The notes under the pieces were generated by a model. It ran no database searches. It was not told where the DNA came from and saw only the letters and a program-made list of their open reading frames with translations. This document shows, in pieces, positions 55,478 to 64,000 of a stretch of DNA of 64,000 nucleotides; positions within the stretch are counted from its first letter, which is position 1; every line of letters starts with the position of its first letter. The position numbers and the translations under genes are program-made. The stretch lies in the NCBI RefSeq assembly GCF_900177375.1, contig NZ_FWZU01000002.1, positions 124,001-188,000 on the forward strand, in the 5' to 3' direction. The DNA comes from Desulfovibrio gilichinskyi. Its GTDB lineage: Bacteria; Desulfobacterota; Desulfovibrionia; Desulfovibrionales; Desulfovibrionaceae.

Positions 55478-57910
55478 ATGAGCGGTTCAAATGTCAGGAT
55501 AGACCTGCATGTTCATTCTAAATATTCAACAAGACCGTCGCAATGGCTTTTGCAAAAGCTCGGGTGTCCTGAAAGTTTTACTGAGCCTCTTAAAATTTAT
55601 GAAAGAGCCTTAGACCGATCCATGAATATGGTAACTATTACGGATCATAATACCATAAACGGGAGTCTTGAAATTGCTCATTTGGATAATGCTTTTATCA
55701 GTGAAGAAATTACGACATATTTTCCTGAAGATAGATGTAAGCTTCATGTTTTGGCTTACGACATTACAGAAACACATCATCTTGAATTTCAAAAAATTAG
55801 AGAAAATGTTTTTGATCTAGTCAAATATTTACGTGAGCAGAATATTGTTCATGTTCTTGCGCACCCTCTGTTTGCGGTAAACGAACGGCTAACTGTTGAG
55901 AACTTTGAAAAAGCTCTGTTGATGTTCAATGTGCTGGAGCTGAACGGAACCCGCGATGAATTACAAAACACTGCTCTGAAAACCATTACAGAAAATTTGA
56001 CCCCGCAGAAGATTCTACAGCTTTCGGATAAATATTCAATTGAGCCTTATGGTGACAGGCCGTGGGTGAAACATTTAACCGGAGGATCTGATGATCATTC
56101 CGGACTGAATATTGCCAGAGTCTATACTGAAATTCTGGAAGCAGATAATCTGCAGGAGATGCTCAACGCTGTGTCTGAGGGACGCACTATTATTCAGGGT
56201 AATCCTGCAACTCCGCACACTATGGCCCATAATCTTTATGGAATAGCATACCAGTTTTATAAAAGTCAGTTTAATATTGATGACTTTAAACGGTCGGCAG
56301 ATTGTTTTCAGTTTATAGATAATGCACTTGATCCGGGTGAAAAAGAAGACCCGACTCTTTTAAATAAACTTCAGAGTTTTATATATAGACGTAAGTCTCG
56401 CAAATACTTCGAAACATCTGATTCTGTGCAGGCCGCCTTGCTCAGGGAAGCAAATAAGATTGTAGCGAATGACCGCAGGGCACAAAAAGTTTGCAGCGGC
56501 TTGAAAACTAAACCTGAAGAGCTGGAAGAAGAATGGTTTCGTTTTGTAGGTAATGCAACGGATAAAGTTCTTTCCGGTCTTGGTGATAAGATAGTAAAAA
56601 GTGCACTCGGCGCAAACATATTTGATATTTTCCATACTGTAGGTGCTGCCGGATCACTTTATGCTCTGCTGTCACCGTACTTTCTGTCATATGGATTGTT
56701 TGCAAGAGAACAGGATTTTGCAAGGAAATGTCTGGTTGCATTTAAACAAAAAGATCCACTTGGGAGTGAAACAAAAATCGCCCACTTTACAGACACTTTC
56801 AGTGAAGTGAACGGGGTTGCCCTCACCTTGCAAAATCAGCTTGATGTCGCTCGCAAGCACCATAAAAAATTGACGGTTATATCATGTGGCTGTGCAGGTA
56901 TAACAGATCAGGTCGCCAGTTTTGCCCCTGCCGGTCAATTTGACTTTCCAGAATATCCGGAACTGTCTTTCACTTATCCACCGTTTTTAAGAATGTTATC
57001 ACATTGTCTGGAAAAGAATTATAACCTGCTCCATTTGGCCACACCCGGGCCTGTCGGGCTGGCGGGGCTGGCCATTGCCAAGCTCTTGAAACTTCCGGTT
57101 CATGGTACTTATCACACTTCTTTTCCGCAATATGTAAGGGCCTTCACAGATGACACCGGACTTGAAGATATGGCCTGGAAGTTTATGATCTGGTTTTATA
57201 ATCAGCTTGATACTGTTTTTGTCCCTTCCGAAGCAACCGGAGATGAGTTGATCGAAAAGGGCGTCAGTGCGGATAAAATTAAGATATATCCGCGCGGAGT
57301 TGATATAGGGCGTTTTACTCCTGAGAAAAGAAACGGCTTTTTCAGTGGTAAGTTTAAAGTGAAGGAAGCTGTGAAACTTCTCTATGTGGGCAGAGTTTCG
57401 CTGGAAAAAAATCTTGATGTACTGACTGAAGCTTTTAAAACCATTTCTCCGATCCGTCCGGAACTTCATCTTGTTATAGTCGGTGACGGTCCATACCTTG
57501 CTGAAATGCGAAATGAGTTATCCGGTTGTCCTGTAACTTTTACAGGATATTTAGACGGGGATGACCTTGCACAGGCTTATGCCAGTTCTGATGTATTCGT
57601 ATTTCCCTCTGCAACAGATACTTTCGGTAATGTTGTTCTGGAGGCTCAGGCTTCGGGGCTTCCTGTCATCGTGACTAATTTCGGTGGCCCCTGTGAAAAT
57701 TTAATTGTGGATAAAACAGGACTTATCGTTGATGCCGGTAATCCTGACGCGCTTGCCAGAGCTATTTTGAGGCTGGCGGATCATCCTGAACTTTTACAGT
57801 ACATGAAGCGCAGCGCGCGAACATATACCGAGAACAGATCGTTCGACAGTGAGTTCTTAAAAACGTGGACAATGTACGAGGAGCACTCAAAGGTTGAAGC
57901 TGTCCATTAG
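55478..57910 (+). CDS. Fusion protein: N-terminal PHP phosphoesterase domain and C-terminal GT4 glycosyltransferase
   Basis: An 810-aa two-part protein. The N-terminal part (about 5-230) has the PHP metal-site signatures IDLHVHSKYSTRP, ITDHNTINGSL, HVLAHPLFAV and GGSDDHSGL, in the right order. A middle region (about 235-425) is helical. The C-terminal part (about 430-805) is a GT4 glycosyltransferase: KIAHFTDTFSEVNGVALTLQ, LLHLATPGPVGLAGLAIAK, KIYPRGVDIGRF, LLYVGRVSLEKNLDVL, and the EX7E region VFPSATDTFGNVVLEAQASG. The GT domain resembles mannosyl/glucosyl-diacylglycerol transferases. The substrate is unknown. AGGAGG precedes the ATG. Confidence 0.9.
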   Translation: MSGSNVRIDLHVHSKYSTRPSQWLLQKLGCPESFTEPLKIYERALDRSMNMVTITDHNTINGSLEIAHLDNAFISEEITTYFPEDRCKLHVLAYDITETHHLEFQKIRENVFDLVKYLREQNIVHVLAHPLFAVNERLTVENFEKALLMFNVLELNGTRDELQNTALKTITENLTPQKILQLSDKYSIEPYGDRPWVKHLTGGSDDHSGLNIARVYTEILEADNLQEMLNAVSEGRTIIQGNPATPHTMAHNLYGIAYQFYKSQFNIDDFKRSADCFQFIDNALDPGEKEDPTLLNKLQSFIYRRKSRKYFETSDSVQAALLREANKIVANDRRAQKVCSGLKTKPEELEEEWFRFVGNATDKVLSGLGDKIVKSALGANIFDIFHTVGAAGSLYALLSPYFLSYGLFAREQDFARKCLVAFKQKDPLGSETKIAHFTDTFSEVNGVALTLQNQLDVARKHHKKLTVISCGCAGITDQVASFAPAGQFDFPEYPELSFTYPPFLRMLSHCLEKNYNLLHLATPGPVGLAGLAIAKLLKLPVHGTYHTSFPQYVRAFTDDTGLEDMAWKFMIWFYNQLDTVFVPSEATGDELIEKGVSADKIKIYPRGVDIGRFTPEKRNGFFSGKFKVKEAVKLLYVGRVSLEKNLDVLTEAFKTISPIRPELHLVIVGDGPYLAEMRNELSGCPVTFTGYLDGDDLAQAYASSDVFVFPSATDTFGNVVLEAQASGLPVIVTNFGGPCENLIVDKTGLIVDAGNPDALARAILRLADHPELLQYMKRSARTYTENRSFDSEFLKTWTMYEEHSKVEAVH

Positions 57911-57930
57911 TTTTCAATTATATTTTAGGC

Positions 57931-57967
57931 AAAAAAAGCCCCGGAAGCAGATGCTTCCGGGGCTTTA
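57931..57967. terminator. Bidirectional terminator between the fusion gene and groEL
   Basis: Perfect 14- to 15-bp stem: AAGCCCCGGAAGCA at 57936-57949 with TGCTTCCGGGGCTT at 57952-57965; A-run left and T-run right serve both convergent genes. Confidence 0.93.
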
Positions 57968-57993
57968 ATATTTATAACCGAAGTTAAAGACTC

Positions 57994-59580
<1,587 letters not shown>

Positions 59581-59640
59581 TTAAAGATCCTCCTGAGAGA
59601 AATTCGTTTTGATTATATATAGAGAGGCGTTAACTGAAAA

Positions 59641-59913
59641 TTATTCAACAACTGCGAGAATTTCTTCTTCGCGCATAATGATGAAATCTTCACCATCAAT
59701 AGAAAGTTCGTTGCCTGCATATTTAGCGAAGAGCACAACGTCACCTTCTTTAACGGACATAGGAGCTTTGTCTTTACCGGGACCGGCTGCAGCAACAACA
59801 CCCTTCATAGGTTTTTCTTTGGCGGAATCGGGAATGATAATGCCACCGGCTGTTTTCTGTTCACTTTCCAGACGTTTAATGAGTACGCGATCCTGCAATG
59901 GTTTGAGAGTCAT
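59641..59913 (-). CDS. groES: 10-kDa co-chaperonin GroES
   Basis: The 90-aa lid of the GroEL chamber, starting [18 protein letters not shown], with the mobile loop [16 protein letters not shown] and C-terminal strand. GGAGG lies before the ATG. First gene of groESL, transcribed from a leader of about 135 bp with three hairpins. No CIRCE element is seen, so control is probably by a sigma factor, an HrcA-free route or the leader itself. Confidence 0.97.
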   Translation of the reverse strand: MTLKPLQDRVLIKRLESEQKTAGGIIIPDSAKEKPMKGVVAAAGPGKDKAPMSVKEGDVVLFAKYAGNELSIDGEDFIIMREEEILAVVE

Positions 59914-59959
59914 GTTTCCTCCTGAACTAAATAAAGTATTGGTTAATAATCAGTTAATA

Positions 59960-60048
59960 ATCCGCGTGGTTGTGGCGGATCTTTCTTTAAATTTAAGTCT
60001 GACAGCCCATTAATGACGGCAGGTCAGACCACTTCGTGCTGGTGAAGT
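59960..60048 (-). promoter_or_regulatory. Three-hairpin groES leader
   Basis: In the region transcribed before groES three inverted repeats follow each other: ACTTC/GAAGT (60031-60035 with 60044-60048), GTCTGAC/GTCAGAC (59997-60003 with 60023-60029), and ATCCGC/GCGGAT (59960-59965 with 59975-59980). All stems are perfect, and none has a T-tract. Such a structured leader could act as an RNA thermometer or stability element. The ribosome site is not inside a stem, which weakens the thermometer reading. Confidence 0.4.
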
Positions 60049-60054
60049 TGAACT

Positions 60055-60082
60055 AAATTAAGACAGCAGAAGAATAAGTCAA
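60055..60082 (-). promoter_or_regulatory. Candidate groESL promoter
   Basis: On the minus strand TTGACT (plus 60077-60082) and TAATTT (plus 60055-60060) are 16 bp apart. Transcription would start near 60048 and give the hairpin leader. The rest of 60083-60422 contains no supported gene; it holds AT-rich sequence and the HU upstream region with another TTGACA near 60196. Confidence 0.4.
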
Positions 60083-60422
60083 CACCGTATAATGAAAAAA
60101 AACAGTATTATGGAATTTGATTTTGTTTTCCAGCCAAAGAAGTGATGAAATATGATCTATGAAGTGAAAAAGTATCGAAATTATACTGTTCCACTTGACA
60201 ATAGGTGTCCATCCCCTGTAGTTCGCCACGTCCAGCCCAAGAGGTTTAAGAATGTTTTGTTTTTTATATAAAGCGTTGTCCTTATCATTCTGATAAAGGT
60301 AATACCTAATTAGCTGTAAATTGAAATGACCCTATGGCTTTTTGTCATTTAATGATGTAATGGCCCTTTTGGGGTACGGATAAATCGCCTTAGCGCGGTT
60401 CAAAAAAATGAAGGAGTTTACT

Positions 60423-60695
60423 ATGAGTAAGACTGTTCTTGTTAAGAAGTTCCGGGATAAATTAGACATGAGTGCAAAAGACGCTTCTGCTGCAATCGAC
60501 GGCGTTCTCGGCGCTATTGAAGAAGGCCTTAAAGAAGAAGGTAATGTAACTCTCACAGGATTCGGTACATTTAAGACCGTTGAGCGTTCAGCCCGTACAG
60601 GCCGCAATCCTCAGACTGGACAGGCCATTGAAATCCCCGCTTCACGCGGAGTAAAATTTGCTCCCGGAAAATTTCTTAAGGATGCAGTTAAATAA
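60423..60695 (+). CDS. HU-family DNA-binding protein
   Basis: Histone-like protein of 90 aa. It has the HU dimer core (TGFGTFKTVERSARTGRNPQTG) here split at residues 46-67, and the DNA-binding arm GRNPQTGQAIEIPASRGVKF. ATG at 60423 follows AAGGAG; an upstream ATG at 60408 is in frame. Could be HU-alpha/beta or IHF-like; the sequence pattern fits HU. Its own strong terminator follows. Confidence 0.95.
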   Translation: MSKTVLVKKFRDKLDMSAKDASAAIDGVLGAIEEGLKEEGNVTLTGFGTFKTVERSARTGRNPQTGQAIEIPASRGVKFAPGKFLKDAVK

Positions 60696-60717
60696 GATAG
60701 TTATATATTTACTGTTT

Positions 60718-60755
60718 AAGCCGCTTCCGGAAATTTCGGAAGCGGCTTTTTTTTT
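60718..60755 (+). terminator. Rho-independent terminator after HU
   Basis: AAGCCGCTTCCG at 60718-60729 pairs with CGGAAGCGGCTT at 60737-60748, then nine T. Confidence 0.95.
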
Positions 60756-60902
60756 GAAACGGCGATTTATTTTCTTTTTCAAAATTTGATTATCTGTATT
60801 TGAGTTTTTATTAATATCTGGGGTGTTAAATTCTGGTTGCGGGAATTTTCGACAAGATCTAAGCGTATTCTTATTTAATTGTTATTTACGGAGTAATATA
60901 AA

Positions 60903-62273
60903 ATGCTTTCTCGGTGGAATCAGCCTTTCGGCTACAAAGATGTTTTGAAAATCAGCTTGCCGCTTGCCGTAAGTATGGCCTCAACCACACTTATGCAGAT
61001 AACTGACAGGATCTTCCTAGGCCGGTATTCTGTAGAAGCAATTGCCGCCGCGCTTCCAGCCGGGATTCTCGCATTTTTATTCATATCTTTTTTTATGGGT
61101 GTTGCCAGTTATATTAACGTTTTTATCGCCCAATATACCGGGGCCGCGCGACCTGATAAAGTAGCAACCAGCCTCTGGCAGGGGATATATTTTTCTTTAA
61201 TCGCATGGTCAGTTCTAGTTGTCCTTGGACATTTTCTAACACCGTTACTTGTTCTCGGCGGTCATCCGCCAGACGTACTTGTGCTGGAAACGCAGTATTT
61301 TAGAATTTTGATGTTCGGAGCCGGCTTGCCGGTGCTTGATACCGCACTCTCCAGTTTTTACTCCGGTCGCGGTTTAACCAGAACTGTTATGCTCGTAAAT
61401 ATGTTTGGCGCACTGGTTAATATACCGCTGGATTATGCTCTGATCAATGGATTCTGGATATTCCCTGAAATGGGCATAAGGGGGGCCGCAATAGCAACCG
61501 TTGTATCATGGTGCGTAGTGATAGGACTTTATTGCCCACTGATTTTTAATAGTAAGAATGAAAAAAAATACGGGATTATAAGTAATTTTAAATTTGCTCC
61601 CGATCTTTTTCGCCGATTTATCAGGTTTGGAATATCAAACGGAATGCAATTTTTTCTGGATATATTTGCTGTAACCTTTTTTGTGTATATGGTCGGCAGA
61701 CTTGGAACTATTATCCTCGCGGCCAGTAATATTGCATTATCAATTGATGGTATTTCATTTTTTCCTGCATATGGAATTTCCGTTGGAGTCAGCACTCTTG
61801 TCGGGCAGGCATTAGGACAGAATCGCCCGGATTATGCGAAAAGAGCTACAACTTGCGCTTTTCATATTACATGCGTCTGGATGGGGTTTATGGGACTTAT
61901 TTATTTTTTGATGCCCGATACTCTTATCAGTTTGTTCCGTCCGCATGAAATAAGTGATGCCCAGTTTGCTGAAGTTCTGGTGCACGGTAGAGTTTTTCTG
62001 CTGTTTATGGTGGCATACATCTTATTTGACGGGCTTGTACTTGTTTACTCAGGGGCGCTCAAAGGAGCAGGAGACGTTGTCTTTGTCATGAAGGCTGTAG
62101 GTTTCTTCTGTGTAATGCTGATGGTTATACCTTGCTACCTCGGCGTTGAGGTCTTTAATGCCGGACCTAATTTTCTATGGACAATTTTTACTGCCTATGT
62201 GGTTGTGCTCAGCTTGGTATTTTATACCCGCTTCAAAGGCGGAAAGTGGCAACGCATGAGGGTTATAGAATAG
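60903..62273 (+). CDS. MATE-family efflux transporter
   Basis: Inner-membrane exporter of 456 aa with about twelve hydrophobic segments in two halves. It opens with FGYKDVLKISLPLAVSMAST and has MQITDRIFLGRYSVEAIAAA, the family start, and GISVGVSTLVGQALGQNRPD in the second half. MATE proteins move drugs or metabolites against sodium or protons. Cargo unknown. A single gene between HU and the convergent cbiM. Confidence 0.92.
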   Translation: MLSRWNQPFGYKDVLKISLPLAVSMASTTLMQITDRIFLGRYSVEAIAAALPAGILAFLFISFFMGVASYINVFIAQYTGAARPDKVATSLWQGIYFSLIAWSVLVVLGHFLTPLLVLGGHPPDVLVLETQYFRILMFGAGLPVLDTALSSFYSGRGLTRTVMLVNMFGALVNIPLDYALINGFWIFPEMGIRGAAIATVVSWCVVIGLYCPLIFNSKNEKKYGIISNFKFAPDLFRRFIRFGISNGMQFFLDIFAVTFFVYMVGRLGTIILAASNIALSIDGISFFPAYGISVGVSTLVGQALGQNRPDYAKRATTCAFHITCVWMGFMGLIYFLMPDTLISLFRPHEISDAQFAEVLVHGRVFLLFMVAYILFDGLVLVYSGALKGAGDVVFVMKAVGFFCVMLMVIPCYLGVEVFNAGPNFLWTIFTAYVVVLSLVFYTRFKGGKWQRMRVIE

Positions 62274-62300
62274 TATAATTAAGTTTCAGGTGAAAATGCA

Positions 62301-62340
62301 AAAAAGGGCATAAGAGGAATTCCTCTTATGCCCTTTTTTT
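62301..62340. terminator. Bidirectional terminator between MATE and cbiM
   Basis: A nearly complete palindrome: AAAAAGGGCATAAGAGGA at 62301-62318 mirrors its complement at 62321-62338, with A-run left and T-run right. Confidence 0.95.
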
Positions 62341-62364
62341 ATGAAGGTATTGCGAGTGTATCTG

Positions 62365-62976
62365 CTAAGCCTGTTCCTGAGTGATCATCAGCATTTCAGG
62401 CCGTACTTTATATATGAAGCTGTAAGTAAACAGGCAGATAAATCCTTCGATAATCATAATCGGAATATGTGCATAGATTATAATCTGAGCCGCTCCGATG
62501 AAACTGTCATCAGTGAAGGATAATGCAAATGAAGTTAAGACAGCTGAAAGACCTATTGAAAGTGCTCCGCACATGAAAGAGCCGATGCCCATGCTTCTGC
62601 CGCCTCTAGTTAGCATTGAGCGGAACAGGTAGTGGCAGAGAACCGCAGGCAAGGCCATTGTCGCGGTATTTACTCCGATTACTGTAAGTCCGCCGTACTG
62701 AAAAAGGATCGCTTGCAATAGCAGTCCTATAAATATCGCAGGAAAAGCGGCCCACCCCAGAACCAGTCCGATGAGACCGTTTAAAATGAGATGTGCGCTT
62801 GAAGGTCCGATAGGAATATGAACGAGTGATGCAACAAAGAAAACAGAAGAAAGGAGAGCAACTGTAACTAATTTCTCTGAATCCATTTTTTTGAGCCCGA
62901 TAACTAATCCCACGGCGGTCACCGCAGCACCTGTAGCAAGCACAGGAATCGAGAGGACTCCCTCTGAAATATGCAT
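62365..62976 (-). CDS. cbiM: CbiM-type cobalt/nickel ECF transporter S-component
   Basis: Membrane protein of 203 aa with the CbiM/NikM start MHISEGVLSIPVL, whose N-terminal His is the metal ligand of the family, and HIPIGPSSAHLILNGLIG in the core. About six membrane segments. Transport normally needs CbiN, CbiQ and CbiO, but none is adjacent; the gene is alone, so partners must be elsewhere or the protein acts alone. The cobalamin genes cbiG and cobJ in the window favour cobalt, but nickel is possible. Confidence 0.92.
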   Translation of the reverse strand: MHISEGVLSIPVLATGAAVTAVGLVIGLKKMDSEKLVTVALLSSVFFVASLVHIPIGPSSAHLILNGLIGLVLGWAAFPAIFIGLLLQAILFQYGGLTVIGVNTATMALPAVLCHYLFRSMLTRGGRSMGIGSFMCGALSIGLSAVLTSFALSFTDDSFIGAAQIIIYAHIPIMIIEGFICLFTYSFIYKVRPEMLMITQEQA

Positions 62977-63051
62977 GATTCAAATCCTTATTTACTTCGT
63001 GTTTAATTAAACAGAAGCAGTGGTCCTGAAAATTAAATAACAACTCAGTAT

Positions 63052-63079
63052 GTGTATACGTTTTTTAAAATTATGACAC
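63052..63079 (-). promoter_or_regulatory. Imperfect NikR-like inverted repeat before cbiM
   Basis: GTGTATA at 63052-63058 and TATGACAC at 63072-63079 face each other across 13 bases. Delta-proteobacterial NikR sites are GTGTTAC-N13/14-GTAACAC as I recall, so the match is partial. It lies about 80-100 bp before the cbiM start. The rest of 62977-63219 is AT-rich and holds no gene I can see; no cobalamin riboswitch box was found. Confidence 0.3.
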
Positions 63080-63219
63080 ACGGTTTTTAGTGTCAAGTTG
63101 TTTTAAAATATAGAAGTTAATTATAGTCTAATTTTATTTAAATAACACCATAGAATCATTGAACGACTGTTCACTATTGACTAATTGCGGCATAGAAAAA
63201 AAATTCTAGAGGTGGAATT

Positions 63220-63588
63220 ATGGGGCGGTTTAAATCAATCATACTTATTAGTTTGTGCTTACTTTCATGCTGGACAAGTAAGTTGTCAGCAAATGCAGAT
63301 GATATACTTATTGCTGATTGTTCAACTAAGGTTTTGACAAATCAAAAAGATAATTCTCAAGTCGCATTCAAAGGTTCTGTGGATACAGATTTGGTTCCGG
63401 TTACTACGGATGGTAAAGAATTGTATGGTTCTTTAGGAGACACTACACTAGAAGTACTGAAATTTTATTACCCCCGGTCTTCAGGTCCGGGAGGGTGTGT
63501 TATGAACCCTACTGCAGGTTTCGGTATAGATTGGGCTCTGCTTGCCATTATAATTTTAATGGGATTTCTGCGGTCTCGCATGCGATGA
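63220..63588 (+). CDS. Small secreted protein with C-terminal sorting tail
   Basis: A 122-aa protein with an N-terminal signal peptide (IILISLCLLSCWTSKLSANA) and an ordinary polar region of about 70 residues with two short cysteine-poor strands. The end has PGGCVMNP, then a membrane segment (DWALLAIIILMGFL) and the basic tail RSRMR. Signal peptide plus Cys motif, TM helix and Arg cluster is the tripartite CTERM layout; the GGCVMxP form is closest to the JDVT-CTERM type as I recall, which is processed by an intramembrane protease not in this window. Function of the core unknown. A GAGGTGG ribosome site precedes the ATG. Confidence 0.75.
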   Translation: MGRFKSIILISLCLLSCWTSKLSANADDILIADCSTKVLTNQKDNSQVAFKGSVDTDLVPVTTDGKELYGSLGDTTLEVLKFYYPRSSGPGGCVMNPTAGFGIDWALLAIIILMGFLRSRMR

Positions 63589-63615
63589 GTTCTCATTCAT
63601 ATTCGAGTTTACGTT

Positions 63616-63646
63616 AAGCAGCCTGAGTTCTCAGGCTGCTTTCTTT
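63616..63646 (+). terminator. Terminator after the CTERM-tailed protein gene
   Basis: AAGCAGCCTGAG at 63616-63627 pairs with CTCAGGCTGCTT at 63630-63641, followed by TCTTTT. Confidence 0.85.
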
Positions 63647-63717
63647 TATGAAAAAACTTTATGCAAATTAATATCCAGTGGTTCGTAAGTTGCAATAAGA
63701 TGCAGAGGAGGAAAAAA

Positions 63718-63891
63718 ATGCGCAAAGTTAGATTGTCAGAAAAAACCATTCCTATTTTGTTTGATATTGTAGTCTATGGCGGCTTTGTGGCGTTTTTGCT
63801 CGCCAGTTACGTAACATTTCAAACTTTTTTAGAACGATTCTCAGGTCCTGCCCAGAAAATTATCGGTGTTTTGCACAAGTTTTTAGCTTGA
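63718..63891 (+). CDS. Single-pass small membrane protein, 57 aa
   Basis: ATG at 63718 with AGGAGG about 6 bases upstream; the frame can be extended to 63661. The protein is basic at the start (MRKVRLSEK), with one membrane segment around residues 12-34 and an amphipathic end ERFSGPAQKIIGVLHKFL. I recognise no family. It lies downstream of the CTERM-protein terminator and is closed by its own terminator. Confidence 0.65.
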   Translation: MRKVRLSEKTIPILFDIVVYGGFVAFLLASYVTFQTFLERFSGPAQKIIGVLHKFLA

Positions 63892-63910
63892 GTAGCATTA
63901 TTGATTATGA

Positions 63911-63951
63911 AAAAAAATCTCCTTTGTCTAAATGGCAAAGGAGATTTTTTT
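63911..63951 (+). terminator. Terminator after the 57-aa protein gene
   Basis: A perfect 16-bp stem, 63911-63926 with 63936-63951, A-run on the left and T-run on the right. Confidence 0.93.
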
Positions 63952-64000
63952 GTGAGTGGCCAGCTTACAATTTATACATTACACAAAGGTTGACTTAGAC

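Noticed and set aside
59914-60120. CIRCE element before groES
   Set aside because: No TTAGCACTC-N9-GAGTGCTAA-type repeat was found.
62977-63219. Cobalamin riboswitch before cbiM
   Set aside because: No B12-box-like sequence was seen in this AT-rich stretch.

Overview
The window looks like chromosomal DNA of a marine Desulfovibrio-type sulfate-reducing bacterium (Desulfovibrionales, most like Maridesulfovibrio or Halodesulfovibrio). This is inferred from gene content: a Wolinella-type frdCAB fumarate reductase, pyruvate:ferredoxin oxidoreductase, a tetraheme class III cytochrome c3, futalosine-route menaquinone genes, a siroheme-decarboxylase (Ahb) heme gene next to hemL, and the order hemL - cbiG - cobJ - cytochrome c3, which I recall from Desulfovibrio vulgaris. 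I see no insertion sequence, prophage, CRISPR array, rRNA or tRNA gene.

Layout. 1-1.3 kb: a TetR-type regulator cut by the left edge and a gene-poor stretch with a perfect double palindrome. 1.4-15.7 kb: a C4-dicarboxylate/pyruvate block: fumarate reductase, two-subunit fumarase, malic enzyme, a DASS dicarboxylate carrier, phosphate acetyltransferase and pyruvate:ferredoxin oxidoreductase. Together these can import malate or fumarate, respire fumarate with menaquinol, and oxidise malate through pyruvate to acetyl-phosphate. A folded RNA lies just before pta. 15.8-19.6 kb: a coiled-coil hypothetical protein, a RimK ligase with its aspartic-protease-like partner, and a CysH-like/uracil-DNA-glycosylase-like gene pair. 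19.8-28.3 kb: ispG, proS, xseA, an M23 peptidase, xseB, ispA and dxs, so isoprenoid genes are interleaved with exonuclease VII genes. 28.4-34.9 kb: an acyl-CoA ligase, two lipoproteins, cheV, gpsA and a small zinc-ribbon/membrane-protein pair.

35-43 kb: an octaheme hydroxylamine-oxidoreductase-like cytochrome with its NrfH/NapC-type membrane anchor, then ahbB, hemL, an outer-membrane-like protein, cbiG, cobJ and cytochrome c3, so tetrapyrrole synthesis sits beside multiheme cytochromes. 43-49.8 kb: a very acidic repeat protein, a structured leader before a small ORF and menG, a DUF2065 protein, a nucleotide-sugar dehydrogenase, mqnB and a polyprenyl diphosphate synthase; three of these supply menaquinone, which the fumarate reductase uses. 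49.8-58 kb: an HDOD-PAS-GGDEF signalling protein, a PurS-PurS-PurL fusion and a PHP-glycosyltransferase fusion. 58-64 kb: groESL with a three-hairpin leader, HU, a MATE exporter, a lone CbiM, and two small membrane or secreted proteins, one with a C-terminal sorting tail.

Most of the window is housekeeping DNA. The items most worth following up are the CTERM-tailed protein, the folded RNA before pta, the cbiG/cobJ overlap with a G7 run, the haoCA/ahbB intergenic palindrome, the CysH-like/UDG-like pair, and the small zinc-ribbon/3-TM pair. All calls come from reading the sequence without database searches.
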